Of a DNA stretch of 45,581 nucleotides, positions 15,889 to 24,318 are shown piece by piece. The DNA comes from Bacteroidota bacterium (lineage in GTDB: Bacteria; Bacteroidota; Bacteroidia; Bacteroidales; F082), in contig JAJRQN010000061.1 of NCBI GenBank assembly GCA_024280235.1, positions 1 through 45,581 on the forward strand. The letters run 5' to 3'. The notes beneath the pieces were generated by a model, which was not told where the DNA came from, ran no database searches, and was given only the letters and a program-made list of their open reading frames with translations. A program made the translations under genes and the position numbers. Numbering within the stretch: position 1 is the stretch's first letter; each line of letters starts with the position of its first letter.

Positions 15889-16265
15889 TTTAAATTCTTT
15901 ATTTCGTCAATATTTAAAGTACCGTGATGTCTGTATAAGCGGATAACGAGAGCCAGCGCTACGGCTGTTACCCCAAAGCCAATCACAATGGCTGTCAGCA
16001 CCAATGCTTGTGGGACAGGATCAACCATTTTGCTCACACTTTTAAAGTGTTCTAAAAATCCGGGTGAAAAAATCGGTGCTGTTCCCCCTTTGTAATAGCC
16101 AATGGCCACGATGAGCAGGTTCAATCCTGAATCAATCACCGAAAGGCCGATGACAATTTTCAACAGCGATTTTTTCACCATTGCACCGTAAAAACCAATC
16201 AACATCACGAGGACGGCGGTTCCATAAACGGCATAGTCTAAAAAATGAAAATATGTACTATCCAT
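15882..16265 (-). CDS. mbxG: MrpC/MbxG-like subunit (NuoK family)
   Basis: The protein is 127 aa from the ATG at 16265 (MDSTYFHFLDYAVYG). An upstream ATG at 16304 would overlap the previous gene by 47 bp, so the later start is preferred. Three membrane helices are visible, with family features GAMVKKSLLKIVIGLSVIDSGLNLLIVAIGY and VPQALVLTAIVIGFGVTAVALALVIRL, matching MrpC/MnhC and NuoK. The internal stretch GGTAPIFSPGFLEHFKSVSKMVDP is the usual loop before helix 3 in MrpC. It forms part of the membrane arm between the E-F fusion and the H pump. Confidence 0.92.
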   Translation of the reverse strand: MDSTYFHFLDYAVYGTAVLVMLIGFYGAMVKKSLLKIVIGLSVIDSGLNLLIVAIGYYKGGTAPIFSPGFLEHFKSVSKMVDPVPQALVLTAIVIGFGVTAVALALVIRLYRHHGTLNIDEIKNLKW

Positions 16266-16974
16266 TGCTTTCCCCTTTTTCGTGTAAAACTGTATAAATA
16301 ACACCGGTAAGCTCAGCTCCTACTTTAAAGCCGACGGCAATATAGATTATGGGAATAATGCCACCGCTGAATAAGTTATTCATAACTCCCGTAGGCAGGA
16401 AATTCTGAAGAAAAGTACCGCCATGCATAAATCCCAACAGACCAACACCGGCAAAAGTGATACCAGCCAATGATTCCACCACGGAAAGTGCAGTATGGCT
16501 AACCGAATAATTTTCGTAAGCCAGTAACATCAGCAAAAAGCCGGTGGCAATAATTACACCGCCCTGAAAACCTCCGCCAGGCGACAAGTGGCCGTGAATA
16601 AAAACATAAGCACCCAGCAGAATAATGGCAGGAAACAACAACTTGGATCCCGATGTTACAATGCTACTGGCCGAAAAAAATACTGAACGTTTGCCAACTT
16701 CATGTCGATTCTTATAAAGAACACTGCCCAAAACAGTTACGGCGAGAAAAAGTACTGTTACCTCGCCCAGAGTATCAAAACCTCTGAAGTTTACTACAAT
16801 ACTGGTTACTGCATTAGAAACTGTCAGTGGACTTTGCGTTTTAGCGAGGTAAATATCTTTTACCGGGGATACACCTTTAACAAAATGTGGTTGGCCAAAG
16901 CCAATATCAAAAAATGTTACGGCAGTATAGTATCCCAATGTTGCCAACAGGAATATTACTAAGAGTTTCTTCAT
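16258..16974 (-). CDS. MbhE-MbhF fusion (MrpA C-terminal/MrpB-like) subunit
   Basis: The 238-aa protein fuses two parts that are separate genes in the archaeal mbh operon. Residues 1-90 resemble MbhE/MrpA C-terminus (SIVVNFRGFDTLGEVTVLFLAVTVLGSVLY). Residues 105-235 are the MnhB domain (LLFPAIILLGAYVFIHGHLSPGGGFQGGVIIATGFLLMLLAYE, then AVGFKVGAELTGVIYTVL). There are about seven membrane helices. The fusion fits the mbx type of operon, in which no separate E gene is listed. It overlaps the MbhD-like gene by 4 bp and the MrpC-like gene by 8 bp. Confidence 0.92.
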   Translation of the reverse strand: MKKLLVIFLLATLGYYTAVTFFDIGFGQPHFVKGVSPVKDIYLAKTQSPLTVSNAVTSIVVNFRGFDTLGEVTVLFLAVTVLGSVLYKNRHEVGKRSVFFSASSIVTSGSKLLFPAIILLGAYVFIHGHLSPGGGFQGGVIIATGFLLMLLAYENYSVSHTALSVVESLAGITFAGVGLLGFMHGGTFLQNFLPTGVMNNLFSGGIIPIIYIAVGFKVGAELTGVIYTVLHEKGESNG

Positions 16975-17255
16975 TTCACAGCGGATTTAAATTTTTCTTT
17001 CTTATCGGATTCGTCTTCCATACGCACGGTATTACGAATGGTAATGACAAATATAATGGTCGTAAGGGCAACACCGATAGCTGCCTCTGTTAATGCCACA
17101 TCGGGCGCCTGTAACAGAAAATACAAAATAGAAAGAATCAGGCTGATAATACCGGTGGCCATAACTGCATACAACAGGTCTTTCTGAATAACTGCATATA
17201 CCGAAGAGGCAATCATCAACAAAAACAGAATAGCTATTAAAATAAAATAAATCAT
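16971..17255 (-). CDS. mbxD: MbhD-like subunit (MrpA/DUF4040 segment)
   Basis: The 94-aa protein has three membrane helices. It carries the DUF4040/MbhD signature ASSVYAVIQKDLLYAVMATGIISLILSILYFLLQAPDVALTEAAIGVALTTIIFVITIRNT, in which the LQAPDVALTEAA motif is diagnostic (NuoJ-like fold). In full Mrp antiporters this segment is part of MrpA; here it is a separate gene, as in Mbh/Mbx complexes. Both neighbours overlap by 4 bp (ATGA-type junctions), so the genes are translated as a coupled set. Confidence 0.93.
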   Translation of the reverse strand: MIYFILIAILFLLMIASSVYAVIQKDLLYAVMATGIISLILSILYFLLQAPDVALTEAAIGVALTTIIFVITIRNTVRMEDESDKKEKFKSAVK

Positions 17256-17617
17256 AACTTATCCTCCTTGTTTTTAGTGTGAGGAACGACTTCCTGATAA
17301 GCGTCCATATTTTCTTTGTCTTTACTTTTGATAAAAGGATAATGTCCTCTTCGGTAGTTGGCACGAGCGAGTGCGTGAGAACTAATTGGATTTGAGTAAG
17401 CAATGAAAATAATGATAATCAATGCTTTCCATATCCAGGCAGGTTCCAGAAACCCCACACCAAGAACCAAACTCATACCACCAAGTGTAGTAGCTTTTGT
17501 CCCGGCTTGCAAGCGGTTGTAGGTATCGGGCATACGATATATGCCTAATCCTCCGAGAAACAGAAAAGAACTACCAATCACTAACAGAACACCTCCGATA
17601 ATTTCTAAAATACTCAT
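17252..17617 (-). CDS. mbxC: MrpG/MbxC-like subunit
   Basis: The 121-aa protein has three membrane helices and the MnhG/PhaG signature: a start of IIGGVLLVIGSSFLFLGGLGIYRMPDTYNRLQAGTKATTLGGMSLVLGV, then WKALIIIIFIAYSNPISSHALARANYRRG. The RMPD.Y.RLQA.TKA core is characteristic. A charged tail of about 30 residues (KSKDKENMDAYQEVVPHTKNKEDKL) extends into the cytoplasm. It overlaps both neighbouring genes by 4 bp. Confidence 0.94.
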   Translation of the reverse strand: MSILEIIGGVLLVIGSSFLFLGGLGIYRMPDTYNRLQAGTKATTLGGMSLVLGVGFLEPAWIWKALIIIIFIAYSNPISSHALARANYRRGHYPFIKSKDKENMDAYQEVVPHTKNKEDKL

Positions 17618-17871
17618 AAGGCTCCCTCCAGATATCTTGCAATGACAATTACTCCGATAAAACCCAGAACGGCATAAATCAAAGCGACATCAACATATAT
17701 AAAACGTTTAAACATATAGCCCAACAACACCAGGGCAGCCACACCAATGGTGGTCAATGTATCCATGGCTACCGTACGGTCAGCGGCAGTAGGGCCTTGT
17801 ACAAACCGGATAGCTGAGAAAATCATCCCGAGAGCCATCAGTGCCAGTGAGTAATAAATTATATAGATCAT
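17614..17871 (-). CDS. mbxB: MrpF/MbxB-like subunit
   Basis: The 85-aa protein has three membrane helices and the MnhF/MrpF signature MIFSAIRFVQGPTAADRTVAMDTLTTIGVAALVLLGYMFKRFIYVDVALIYAVLGFIGVIVIARYLE. The RFVQGPTAADR..A.D core matches the family. It lies 2 bp after the MrpE-like gene and overlaps the MrpG-like gene by 4 bp. Confidence 0.94.
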   Translation of the reverse strand: MIYIIYYSLALMALGMIFSAIRFVQGPTAADRTVAMDTLTTIGVAALVLLGYMFKRFIYVDVALIYAVLGFIGVIVIARYLEGAL

Positions 17872-17873
17872 AA

Positions 17874-18386
17874 TTAAAAGATTTTTAAGAGAACTTTCTC
17901 GAAAGGTTCGGCAATAATTTTAAAAGCTTCTTCAGGATCGGTAGTCTCCACATCAATCCAATGGATATAAAAGGTATCTCCAATTACATCCACCGAAAGA
18001 GTTCCCGGAGTAAGGGTAATGCTGTTGGCAAGAACCATCTTTGAGTAATTGGTTGTTAATTTTGTTTTGAACTTTACAATACCAGGATTTATAGGCAGAG
18101 AAGGAGAAATAACCCGTCTCGCCACGTCAAGGTTAGCCACAACAAGTAATTTCAAAAAAACAAAAAAGTACCAAACCATCCAAAAAATCTTGACCGGATT
18201 AAAAATAGAAAGCGTACAACAAGTGAAAAGCCGAATGCTTGCCAAAGAAATAAGCATGGAGAGTACGGCACCTACAAGAACTTCCTGCCAAAACAGTGTG
18301 CTGGTAAACATCAGCCACACAAGGAACAGAAAAACCCAGTTGACGATAAACCGTCCCAGTTTTTGATTCAATGTTAAACTTTGCAT
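17874..18386 (-). CDS. mbxA: MrpE/MbxA-like subunit
   Basis: The 170-aa protein has two to three N-terminal membrane helices (WVFLFLVWLMFTSTL and WQEVLVGAVLSMLISLA), then WMVWYFFVFLKLLVVANLDVARRVISPSLPINPGIVKF. A soluble part follows with NSITLTPGTLSVDVIGDTFYIHWID, the diagnostic MnhE region. It is the first Mrp-type gene of the operon, 19 bp after the DHOD-like gene and 2 bp before MrpF-like. The family's role is structural within the sodium/proton-translocating membrane arm. Confidence 0.93.
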   Translation of the reverse strand: MQSLTLNQKLGRFIVNWVFLFLVWLMFTSTLFWQEVLVGAVLSMLISLASIRLFTCCTLSIFNPVKIFWMVWYFFVFLKLLVVANLDVARRVISPSLPINPGIVKFKTKLTTNYSKMVLANSITLTPGTLSVDVIGDTFYIHWIDVETTDPEEAFKIIAEPFEKVLLKIF

Positions 18387-18405
18387 AAAATTAATTTTTA
18401 AGGAT

Positions 18406-19404
18406 TTAACCTAAATCGTATTTTTTACCTTCAAAATATTTCATAAACTGAACCCGTTCGTATTCGGCAGGATTCGGGCTGTTCACCTGACTCATTTTAC
18501 CGCGAAAGTCATCCAGTTTTTCAAATTCATGTTTTTCCATCCATGCTTTCACATCTTCCAGCATATCCGAAACATACTCAATACCATTCTTATAAAGAGA
18601 GGAGACAACCTGTACTGCATTGGCACCAGCCAAAATTTCTTTGATAACAGAAGGCCCATCATGTACTCCGGTGGAGGCAATCAAATCGCATCCCATACGT
18701 CCCGAAAGAATAGACATCCAACGCAACGAGATAGCCAAATCCGAAGAACGACTCAACACGTTTGAAGGAATGACCTTGAAGTTATCAATATCAAAATCAG
18801 GATGAAAAAACCGGTTGAAAAGTACAACGCCATCAATACCACTTTCGGAAACCCTTTTGACAAACGAAGCCAAATCGGCAAAATAATAACTCAGCTTGGC
18901 AGCAACAGGAATGGAAACCGCATGTTTGATTTTTGCTAATATCTTAAGGTAGGTATCTTCAATGTCCGTACAATCTTTTGAAAAATCGGAAGGAAGAATA
19001 AACAGGTTTATTTCAATAGCATCAGCACCTGCTTCTTCAATTTTTTTTGCAAAAAAGCTCCACTCCCAGGAACTGACACAGTTGATACTTGCAATGACCG
19101 GAATACTTAACTCTTTTTTTGCTTCCTGAATCAGTGATAGGTATTTTTTAATGTTATCCTGTTTGATTTTGTAGTCGTAGTAGTCCAGGAAACGGACATC
19201 AGGAAACTCCTGATCTTTTTCCCTTTCAAGAATACTGCTGTATTCGTTGTAAATTTCTTCTTCAAAAATGGATTTCAAAACAACAGCTCCGGCTCCACTG
19301 TTTTCAATTTTTTTCAGATTGGCAACCGAGGCCGACAGACTGGAACTACCTACTACAACGGGAGATTTTAGTTTCAATCCTAAATAACTGACTGATAAGT
19401 CCAT
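18406..19404 (-). CDS. Dihydroorotate dehydrogenase-like FMN flavoprotein
   Basis: The 332-aa protein starts MDLSVSYLGLKLKSPVVVGSSSL, the usual N-terminus of the DHOD-like (PreA/COG0167-type) TIM-barrel family. A longer in-frame extension to 19554 lacks family resemblance, so 19404 is used as start. Motifs include SGAGAVVLKSIFEEEI, IPVIASINCVSSWEW, ADAIEINLF, IPVAAKLSYYFADL and the phosphate-binding end DLIASTGVHDGPSVIKEILAGANAVQVVSSLYKNG. Members annotated DHOD-like are not the pyrimidine enzyme, and their substrate is unknown. It lies 19 bp ahead of the Mrp-like genes on the same strand, so it probably opens the operon that closes with a PreT/GltD-like module. Confidence 0.85.
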   Translation of the reverse strand: MDLSVSYLGLKLKSPVVVGSSSLSASVANLKKIENSGAGAVVLKSIFEEEIYNEYSSILEREKDQEFPDVRFLDYYDYKIKQDNIKKYLSLIQEAKKELSIPVIASINCVSSWEWSFFAKKIEEAGADAIEINLFILPSDFSKDCTDIEDTYLKILAKIKHAVSIPVAAKLSYYFADLASFVKRVSESGIDGVVLFNRFFHPDFDIDNFKVIPSNVLSRSSDLAISLRWMSILSGRMGCDLIASTGVHDGPSVIKEILAGANAVQVVSSLYKNGIEYVSDMLEDVKAWMEKHEFEKLDDFRGKMSQVNSPNPAEYERVQFMKYFEGKKYDLG

Positions 19405-19795
19405 AACGTACGTTTTTGTGTTATTACTCCAAGAAAGATGTGGCAAAAATATAGAAAATGGAATGATATATCTTCTTCTAACATATAGAGCCGGCTTATT
19501 TATTTCGGGTTTAAATAAAAGGCTGTCTGTTAATAAGTTAACAACATTTTTCACAATGAAATTCGTTGGCCCTTTTAATCCTTTTCACTCAACTTGTTAG
19601 ACCTGTTTTCAGGACACAAAAACAGTACCCTCAACTTCCCTGAAATTTGAAATTTGTTAATATTTTGAATTAATATAAATTAAAGAAACAGTTGCCTTTC
19701 AAAATAAAATACAAAAGTGGAAATTAGTTGTTTTTGAATTATAAATCGGGTGAGACTGCTAATAAATTTTTACTATTTTTACAAAAAAAATTGCC
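19405..19795. other. 391-bp divergent intergenic region
   Basis: This lies between the divergent DHOD-like gene and the HdeD-like gene. It should contain the promoter of the whole respiratory operon (minus strand) and that of the HdeD-like gene (plus strand). It is AT-rich. I see no perfect TTTG-N19-21-TAnnTTTG pair and no conserved RNA structure. Open frames reaching into it look like chance extensions. Confidence 0.5.
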
Positions 19796-20344
19796 ATGAA
19801 AACTAACATTTCCCAACGTTGGGCTACGCTTGCAGCCAATGGCACTATTGCCATAATATTTGGTGTACTGGCCATTTTTGTTCCCAAAGCCACACTTATC
19901 ACCATAGTTACCTATTTTGGAGTCGTTATTTTGTTGCTCGGCATTGCCATGCTTGTGGGGGTTATTTTAAACATACGTAACGGATTAGGATACGGGATTG
20001 ATATTATAGAAGCCATTGTGCTCATAATTATTGGTATTCTGCTTACCTTTTATACCCAACAGTCGCTGAAAGTATTTGTTATAATTATCGGCAGCTGGGC
20101 GCTTATCATCGGCTTGGTGCAGCTTTTTTTTGCGTTCAACTCAGCACCTGAATTAAATGGAAGGAATGCCTTAATACTTAACGGTATTCTTTCGCTTATC
20201 TTTGGTATTATCTTGTTCTTCAACCCTTTTCAGGCGGCATTGTTTGTTTTAGTACTGACCGGAATATTATCCATAATCATAGGTATTATCCTAATTATTA
20301 TTGCTATGAAAATGAAATCTTTTCATAGGCAAACGGGTAGTTGA
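19796..20344 (+). CDS. HdeD-family (DUF308) membrane protein
   Basis: The 182-aa protein has six closely packed hydrophobic helices in three repeats. The glycine-rich turns recall the HdeD/DUF308 family: NGTIAIIFGVLAIFVPKATL, IIEAIVLIIIGILLTFYTQ and LNGILSLIFGIILFFNPFQAAL. E. coli HdeD is linked to acid resistance; in Bacteroidota the role is not established. It is monocistronic, convergent with the AlbA_2 gene and separated from it by only 26 bp. Confidence 0.85.
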   Translation: MKTNISQRWATLAANGTIAIIFGVLAIFVPKATLITIVTYFGVVILLLGIAMLVGVILNIRNGLGYGIDIIEAIVLIIIGILLTFYTQQSLKVFVIIIGSWALIIGLVQLFFAFNSAPELNGRNALILNGILSLIFGIILFFNPFQAALFVLVLTGILSIIIGIILIIIAMKMKSFHRQTGS

Positions 20345-20370
20345 AAGAATAATCTGTACCAGGGAAACAA

Positions 20371-21951
20371 CTATTCAAATCTGTTTTTTATGTACTGATT
20401 AATTTCACGTAGCGAGGATATTTCCTGTGAAGCATTACCCATCCGTACATAAAATTTCTCCGTTTCGTTTCCGTTTTTGTTTTTTGTTTTCAGATAAAGC
20501 GGGTGATGCGAAGGACTCATCCTGATAACACAAAGGCTTTTCCCTGCAACTTCGGGAAAAGTAATCTCCAAATGAGCTGTGGAAAACGATATCCCGAACT
20601 GGTTTTTTATAAGACGGCGCAGGTGCAATTCAAAACCATCCGTATCTTTCTTTTTCAATGTGTTGAAATCAGGCTCCAGCCCCAATATTTCTCCCTCATC
20701 ATTCACCCCGATAAACAACGAACCGCCTTTTCCGTTGGCAAAAGCGGCAATGCTTTTCAGGATAACCGTTTCAAGTACCGGATTTACTTTTTGTTCGCGG
20801 TAGTCCCAACGTAATGATGACTTAAACTCTGTCTGTTCACTTTCCCCCTTTTCAAGGATTTCCAAAACAGCACTTTCCCCAAGTGGTTTTCCGGTAAACG
20901 AAGAGACTGAATTACGAGAAGTCCGGATTTTCTTTTCCCGCAAAGAAAGGAGCCACAGTAAGGCAATAAAAATAAAAATTAGTGAAGCATAGCCATACAG
21001 GTTCTTCTTAAATTTTTCCATCGTTTTCAGCTCTTTTTCCGTAGTAGCATAAGCCACGGCGCGCATACCGAGAGAGTGCGGAATGAGTGCGATGTGCATC
21101 CAATATTTTCGGCCTTCCTGAACAAAAAGATAAGACCGTTCGGTGGGATGAGATGACTTTTCCCACTCTTTGAGCAATCGGCTAACCTGATTAACAGCAG
21201 GGTCCTTCACGGAAACAGAGGAAGTATCAGCAGAATAGAGCGGAATAGTAAAGTATTCGAAAGGCGTAACAAGGCTCACAATGGGATGCGCCAAATCAAA
21301 AATGGGGAAAAAGGCTCTTTTCTGTCTGCGTAAATCATAAACAAAGGCAAATACAAGACTTTTGCCATCTTTTAAACGGGCAGTGTTTGAGGACAAAATA
21401 AAGTCTTTCTGACTGGTTCCTTTGTGCAAAAGAACTTTCCACAATGATTGTTTTCCCGACTTTTTTAAAAGATTTCGTGTTTTATTAATAGCGACCTCGT
21501 CTATAAAATAATTGTATGTATCAGTCCAACGGCCAACCACTTTCAAATTATTATTTAGCCGTACCCAATTGGTCAGCGTGTCGTTCAATATTGTATCATA
21601 GGTGGCAACCCACGAGTTTTTGTCTCTTGCAAACAGAAAATGAAAACGGTTGCTGAAGACAATCAGTCCCTGCATCTCAGGATTGTTTTGTAATTTTTTG
21701 AAAGCATAAAGATTTAAAAATCCCGGGGTAAGGTCCTCATATTTCAAGATGCTGAAATCGCGTTTCAGGCTGTCGGTAGAAACCTGATTGTTTTCGAGAA
21801 AACCGATAACATGCGCCTGCAATTTATCCGATAATTTTTTGATGGTTTGATCGGAATATGATTTCTCTATGGTGGTAGCATAAAACACAAGGCTGATGAT
21901 GCCTGCCACAAGGAAAAACAGAAAAGCCCAAAAACGGAATTTTTTAATCAT
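20371..21951 (-). CDS. Membrane-anchored AlbA_2 (Schlafen-type) protein with extracytoplasmic region
   Basis: The 526-aa protein has two membrane helices, one near residues 7-27 (FWAFLFFLVAGIISLVFYA) and one near 330-350 (YGYASLIFIFIALLWLLSL). They bracket about 300 residues of predicted periplasmic sequence. The C-terminal 160 residues are an AlbA_2 domain: ESEQTEFKSSLRWD, IAAFANGKGGSLFIGVNDEGEILGL and FYVRMGNAS. AlbA_2 domains are usually found in soluble putative regulators or nucleases. A periplasmic sensor joined across the membrane to AlbA_2 has the shape of a one-component receptor. The periplasmic part shows no family I can name. It lies 44 bp after the S9 peptidase gene on the same strand and may be cotranscribed with it. 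Confidence 0.82.
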   Translation of the reverse strand: MIKKFRFWAFLFFLVAGIISLVFYATTIEKSYSDQTIKKLSDKLQAHVIGFLENNQVSTDSLKRDFSILKYEDLTPGFLNLYAFKKLQNNPEMQGLIVFSNRFHFLFARDKNSWVATYDTILNDTLTNWVRLNNNLKVVGRWTDTYNYFIDEVAINKTRNLLKKSGKQSLWKVLLHKGTSQKDFILSSNTARLKDGKSLVFAFVYDLRRQKRAFFPIFDLAHPIVSLVTPFEYFTIPLYSADTSSVSVKDPAVNQVSRLLKEWEKSSHPTERSYLFVQEGRKYWMHIALIPHSLGMRAVAYATTEKELKTMEKFKKNLYGYASLIFIFIALLWLLSLREKKIRTSRNSVSSFTGKPLGESAVLEILEKGESEQTEFKSSLRWDYREQKVNPVLETVILKSIAAFANGKGGSLFIGVNDEGEILGLEPDFNTLKKKDTDGFELHLRRLIKNQFGISFSTAHLEITFPEVAGKSLCVIRMSPSHHPLYLKTKNKNGNETEKFYVRMGNASQEISSLREINQYIKNRFE

Positions 21952-21995
21952 TAGATTGTTAATTTCCGGTCAAAAATAAGAGAAAAATTGTTTCC

Positions 21996-23981
21996 CTATT
22001 TCAGATATTTCACCATCCAGCCCACCCAACGGCGATATACATCGGTGGAACGAACAATATCGTACGGGAAATGGGTATTTGCAGGATATACATAGAACAC
22101 CACCGGCACGCCGTTGTCACGCAAAGCATGAAACATCTCATAGCTGTTGACGATGGGGACGTTGGGATCGCCGGCATCACCCATAATCAGTGTCGGTGTT
22201 TTGACACGAAGTGCATAAGCTATAGGCGACTGTTCGCGCCATATTTTCCAATATTTTTTTACCCATGGCGATCCCCCGAAGAAATACAAATCACCTTTTT
22301 GATAATATGCAATCGTGTAATCCATTACCCAGTCGTTGAGCGCAGCTCCGGAAACGGCAGCTCTCCATACATTCGGATAATTTCCTATCAGCCACGATGT
22401 CATATAACCACCGTAAGACCATCCGGTAACACCGATATTGGATTTGTCAACAATTCCCTTTTCCTCCACCTTTTTCAATCCGGCCATAACATCTTCGCCG
22501 GGACCTTTTCCGGTATTGCGGTAAATAGCATGCTGATAAGCATCGCCGAGGTTTATGCTGCCGCGATAGTTGGGTTGGAATACCAAAAATCCCTGAGCGG
22601 CCAGCAGTTGCACCAATGGCGAAAACCGCACAGTGGAAGCACCTTCGGGGCCACCGTGAATAACCAATACCAGCGGATATTTCCTTCCTTTTTCAAAATT
22701 CACAGGATAAGTCAATACGCCATCTTCCTGAAAACCGTCTGACTTCCAGTTAACTCCTTCATTTTTAGCAATGGAAAGCGAATCGACAAAAGCATTCAGA
22801 TGAGTTAATCGTTTCGGTTTTTGGCCTACAGATTTCATCACATATAATTCTGTGGGATGGGTTGCCGTACTTGCCGTAAAAGCAATAACACCTGTTTTGG
22901 AAACGGAAACACTACTGCCGGGAAGAACATCGCCGGTATTTAACAATTTGGCAACTCCTCCCACAGGCTGATTCCACATAACCTCACGGGTTCCTTTTTC
23001 GGCCATCAGCAGCATGGATTTACCATCGGGCAACCATACAAAGTTATTGATGTTTCGCGCCAGTGCAGCCGTAACATCTTTTATTTTTTCGTTTTCACGC
23101 ACATAAACCGCAAAGCCGTTGTTTTGGTCGCCATTGCGTGGTCGCATAAAGGCCAGTGTTTTTCCGCCGGAAGCAAACACAGGGTCAGCGGTACCTTCGT
23201 CCGGGACAATAGTTTTAACTTTTCCCGTCTGAACCTCAACGGATGCCAACACCGAATGCCAGGCATTACCTTCCCAGACATCAGGATATTTGCAGATCAC
23301 GATGGATTTTCCATCAGCGGTCCATGCCGGAGCCGACATAGAACCCTGATCCGTTCCGAGACTCCATTTTCCATGTGTCAGTTGCTTCGCTTTGCCTTCT
23401 TTTGCGGTGACAACCCACAAATGCCATGGTTGTACAGCTTTACGCGTCATATAATTATTGTCGGTTACCCGAAAAGCATCTTCGTGGTGTTTGATGGCTT
23501 TAGGATTGGGAACCGTATCTTGTGTAATAAAAGCAAACTGTTTCCCATCAGGGCTCCATGCGTAAGCATCCACACTGGTTTTGGAATCTGTTATCCTGAC
23601 GGCATCACCACCGTTCATGGGCATGACAAAAAGCTGCGATTTTTTGGATTTCGGGTCTTTGGCAAGAAAAGCAAGTTGTTTTCCGTCTGGTGACCAGCGC
23701 AGAGAAGACAATCCTTTCCGCTGAAAAGTCAGCTTTCGTAAAGAACCATCTGCTACCTGAACCAAATCAATTTCCTGTTTGGACTTATCATTTTTCCAGT
23801 CCGGGCGTGAGATAACAAAGGCGACTTGTTTCCCGTTGGGGGAAATACGTGGTGATGAAATTCGCACCAATTTTCTCAGGTCTTTCAGTTGAAACGGTTG
23901 TTGTTTAACAGTTTGTGCGAAAACTGATCCTGTAAGCAGGATACAGAAAACAGGAAAAAAGAGATGATATAATTTTTTCAT
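21996..23981 (-). CDS. Exported S9-family peptidase (acylaminoacyl/dipeptidyl peptidase type)
   Basis: The 661-aa protein has a signal peptide (residues 1-22, ending SVFA/Q). A WD40-like beta-propeller region of about 370 residues follows, with repeated SPDGKQ-type motifs (RWSPDGKQLAFL, AWSPDGKQFAFI, WTADGKSIVI). The C-terminal alpha/beta hydrolase (about 400-661) contains GGPEGAS for the oxyanion site and the nucleophile Ser522 in GWSYGGYM. The other triad candidates are the Asp in GDAGDPNVP and the His in NTHFPYD. It probably trims oligopeptides in the periplasm. The AlbA_2 gene lies 44 bp downstream. Confidence 0.95.
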   Translation of the reverse strand: MKKLYHLFFPVFCILLTGSVFAQTVKQQPFQLKDLRKLVRISSPRISPNGKQVAFVISRPDWKNDKSKQEIDLVQVADGSLRKLTFQRKGLSSLRWSPDGKQLAFLAKDPKSKKSQLFVMPMNGGDAVRITDSKTSVDAYAWSPDGKQFAFITQDTVPNPKAIKHHEDAFRVTDNNYMTRKAVQPWHLWVVTAKEGKAKQLTHGKWSLGTDQGSMSAPAWTADGKSIVICKYPDVWEGNAWHSVLASVEVQTGKVKTIVPDEGTADPVFASGGKTLAFMRPRNGDQNNGFAVYVRENEKIKDVTAALARNINNFVWLPDGKSMLLMAEKGTREVMWNQPVGGVAKLLNTGDVLPGSSVSVSKTGVIAFTASTATHPTELYVMKSVGQKPKRLTHLNAFVDSLSIAKNEGVNWKSDGFQEDGVLTYPVNFEKGRKYPLVLVIHGGPEGASTVRFSPLVQLLAAQGFLVFQPNYRGSINLGDAYQHAIYRNTGKGPGEDVMAGLKKVEEKGIVDKSNIGVTGWSYGGYMTSWLIGNYPNVWRAAVSGAALNDWVMDYTIAYYQKGDLYFFGGSPWVKKYWKIWREQSPIAYALRVKTPTLIMGDAGDPNVPIVNSYEMFHALRDNGVPVVFYVYPANTHFPYDIVRSTDVYRRWVGWMVKYLK

Positions 23982-24318
23982 AACATGAATAATTTAAAAA
24001 GGTTAAAATTATAAAAATATTTTGATGCTTACGGTTTGCCTTTATGAGCAAGGTCAAGGGCTGAATTACAATGAAGCTCTATTTTTCATTTTACCTTAAA
24101 TCCGCAAATCTATTCATGCCGCATGTCTGAGCTGCATGGCATTGCCTTTTTTCGGGCAACGTCAGCAAATGCGAAACCGGAGTTATTTTACAACCGGAAC
24201 CGGTAATTTTGTTAAAAATCTTCATTATTATTTTTAACCGTCAGGTCAGATTTATTTTTTAAATATGTTTGCAGAACGTAAAGTTAGGGCTGCAAACCGA
24301 ATTCAGCAAACAAATAGC
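23982..24318. other. 337-bp divergent intergenic region
   Basis: This separates the S9 peptidase gene from murQ. Apart from a possible murQ promoter at 24208-24236, I see no gene, RNA or strong repeat. An in-frame start at 24265 would extend MurQ by 18 residues into this region but adds no family sequence. Confidence 0.5.
24208..24236 (+). promoter_or_regulatory. Possible Bacteroidota-type promoter for murQ
   Basis: TTTG at 24208-24211 is followed after 17 bp by TATTTTTA at 24229-24236, close to the phylum consensus TTTG-N19-21-TAnnTTTG. The spacing is slightly short and the last base of the -7 box deviates. Confidence 0.4.

Noticed and set aside
7548-18386. Ordinary complex I (nuo operon) or a plain Mrp sodium/proton antiporter
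   Set aside because: There is no nuoE, F or G, no NuoA/J/K/L set in nuo order, and the Mrp-like genes are joined to NuoH, B, C and D relatives in the mbx order.
19405-19554. 50-residue extension of the DHOD-like protein
   Set aside because: It has no family resemblance, whereas MDLSVSYLGLKLKSP at 19404 is a standard family start.
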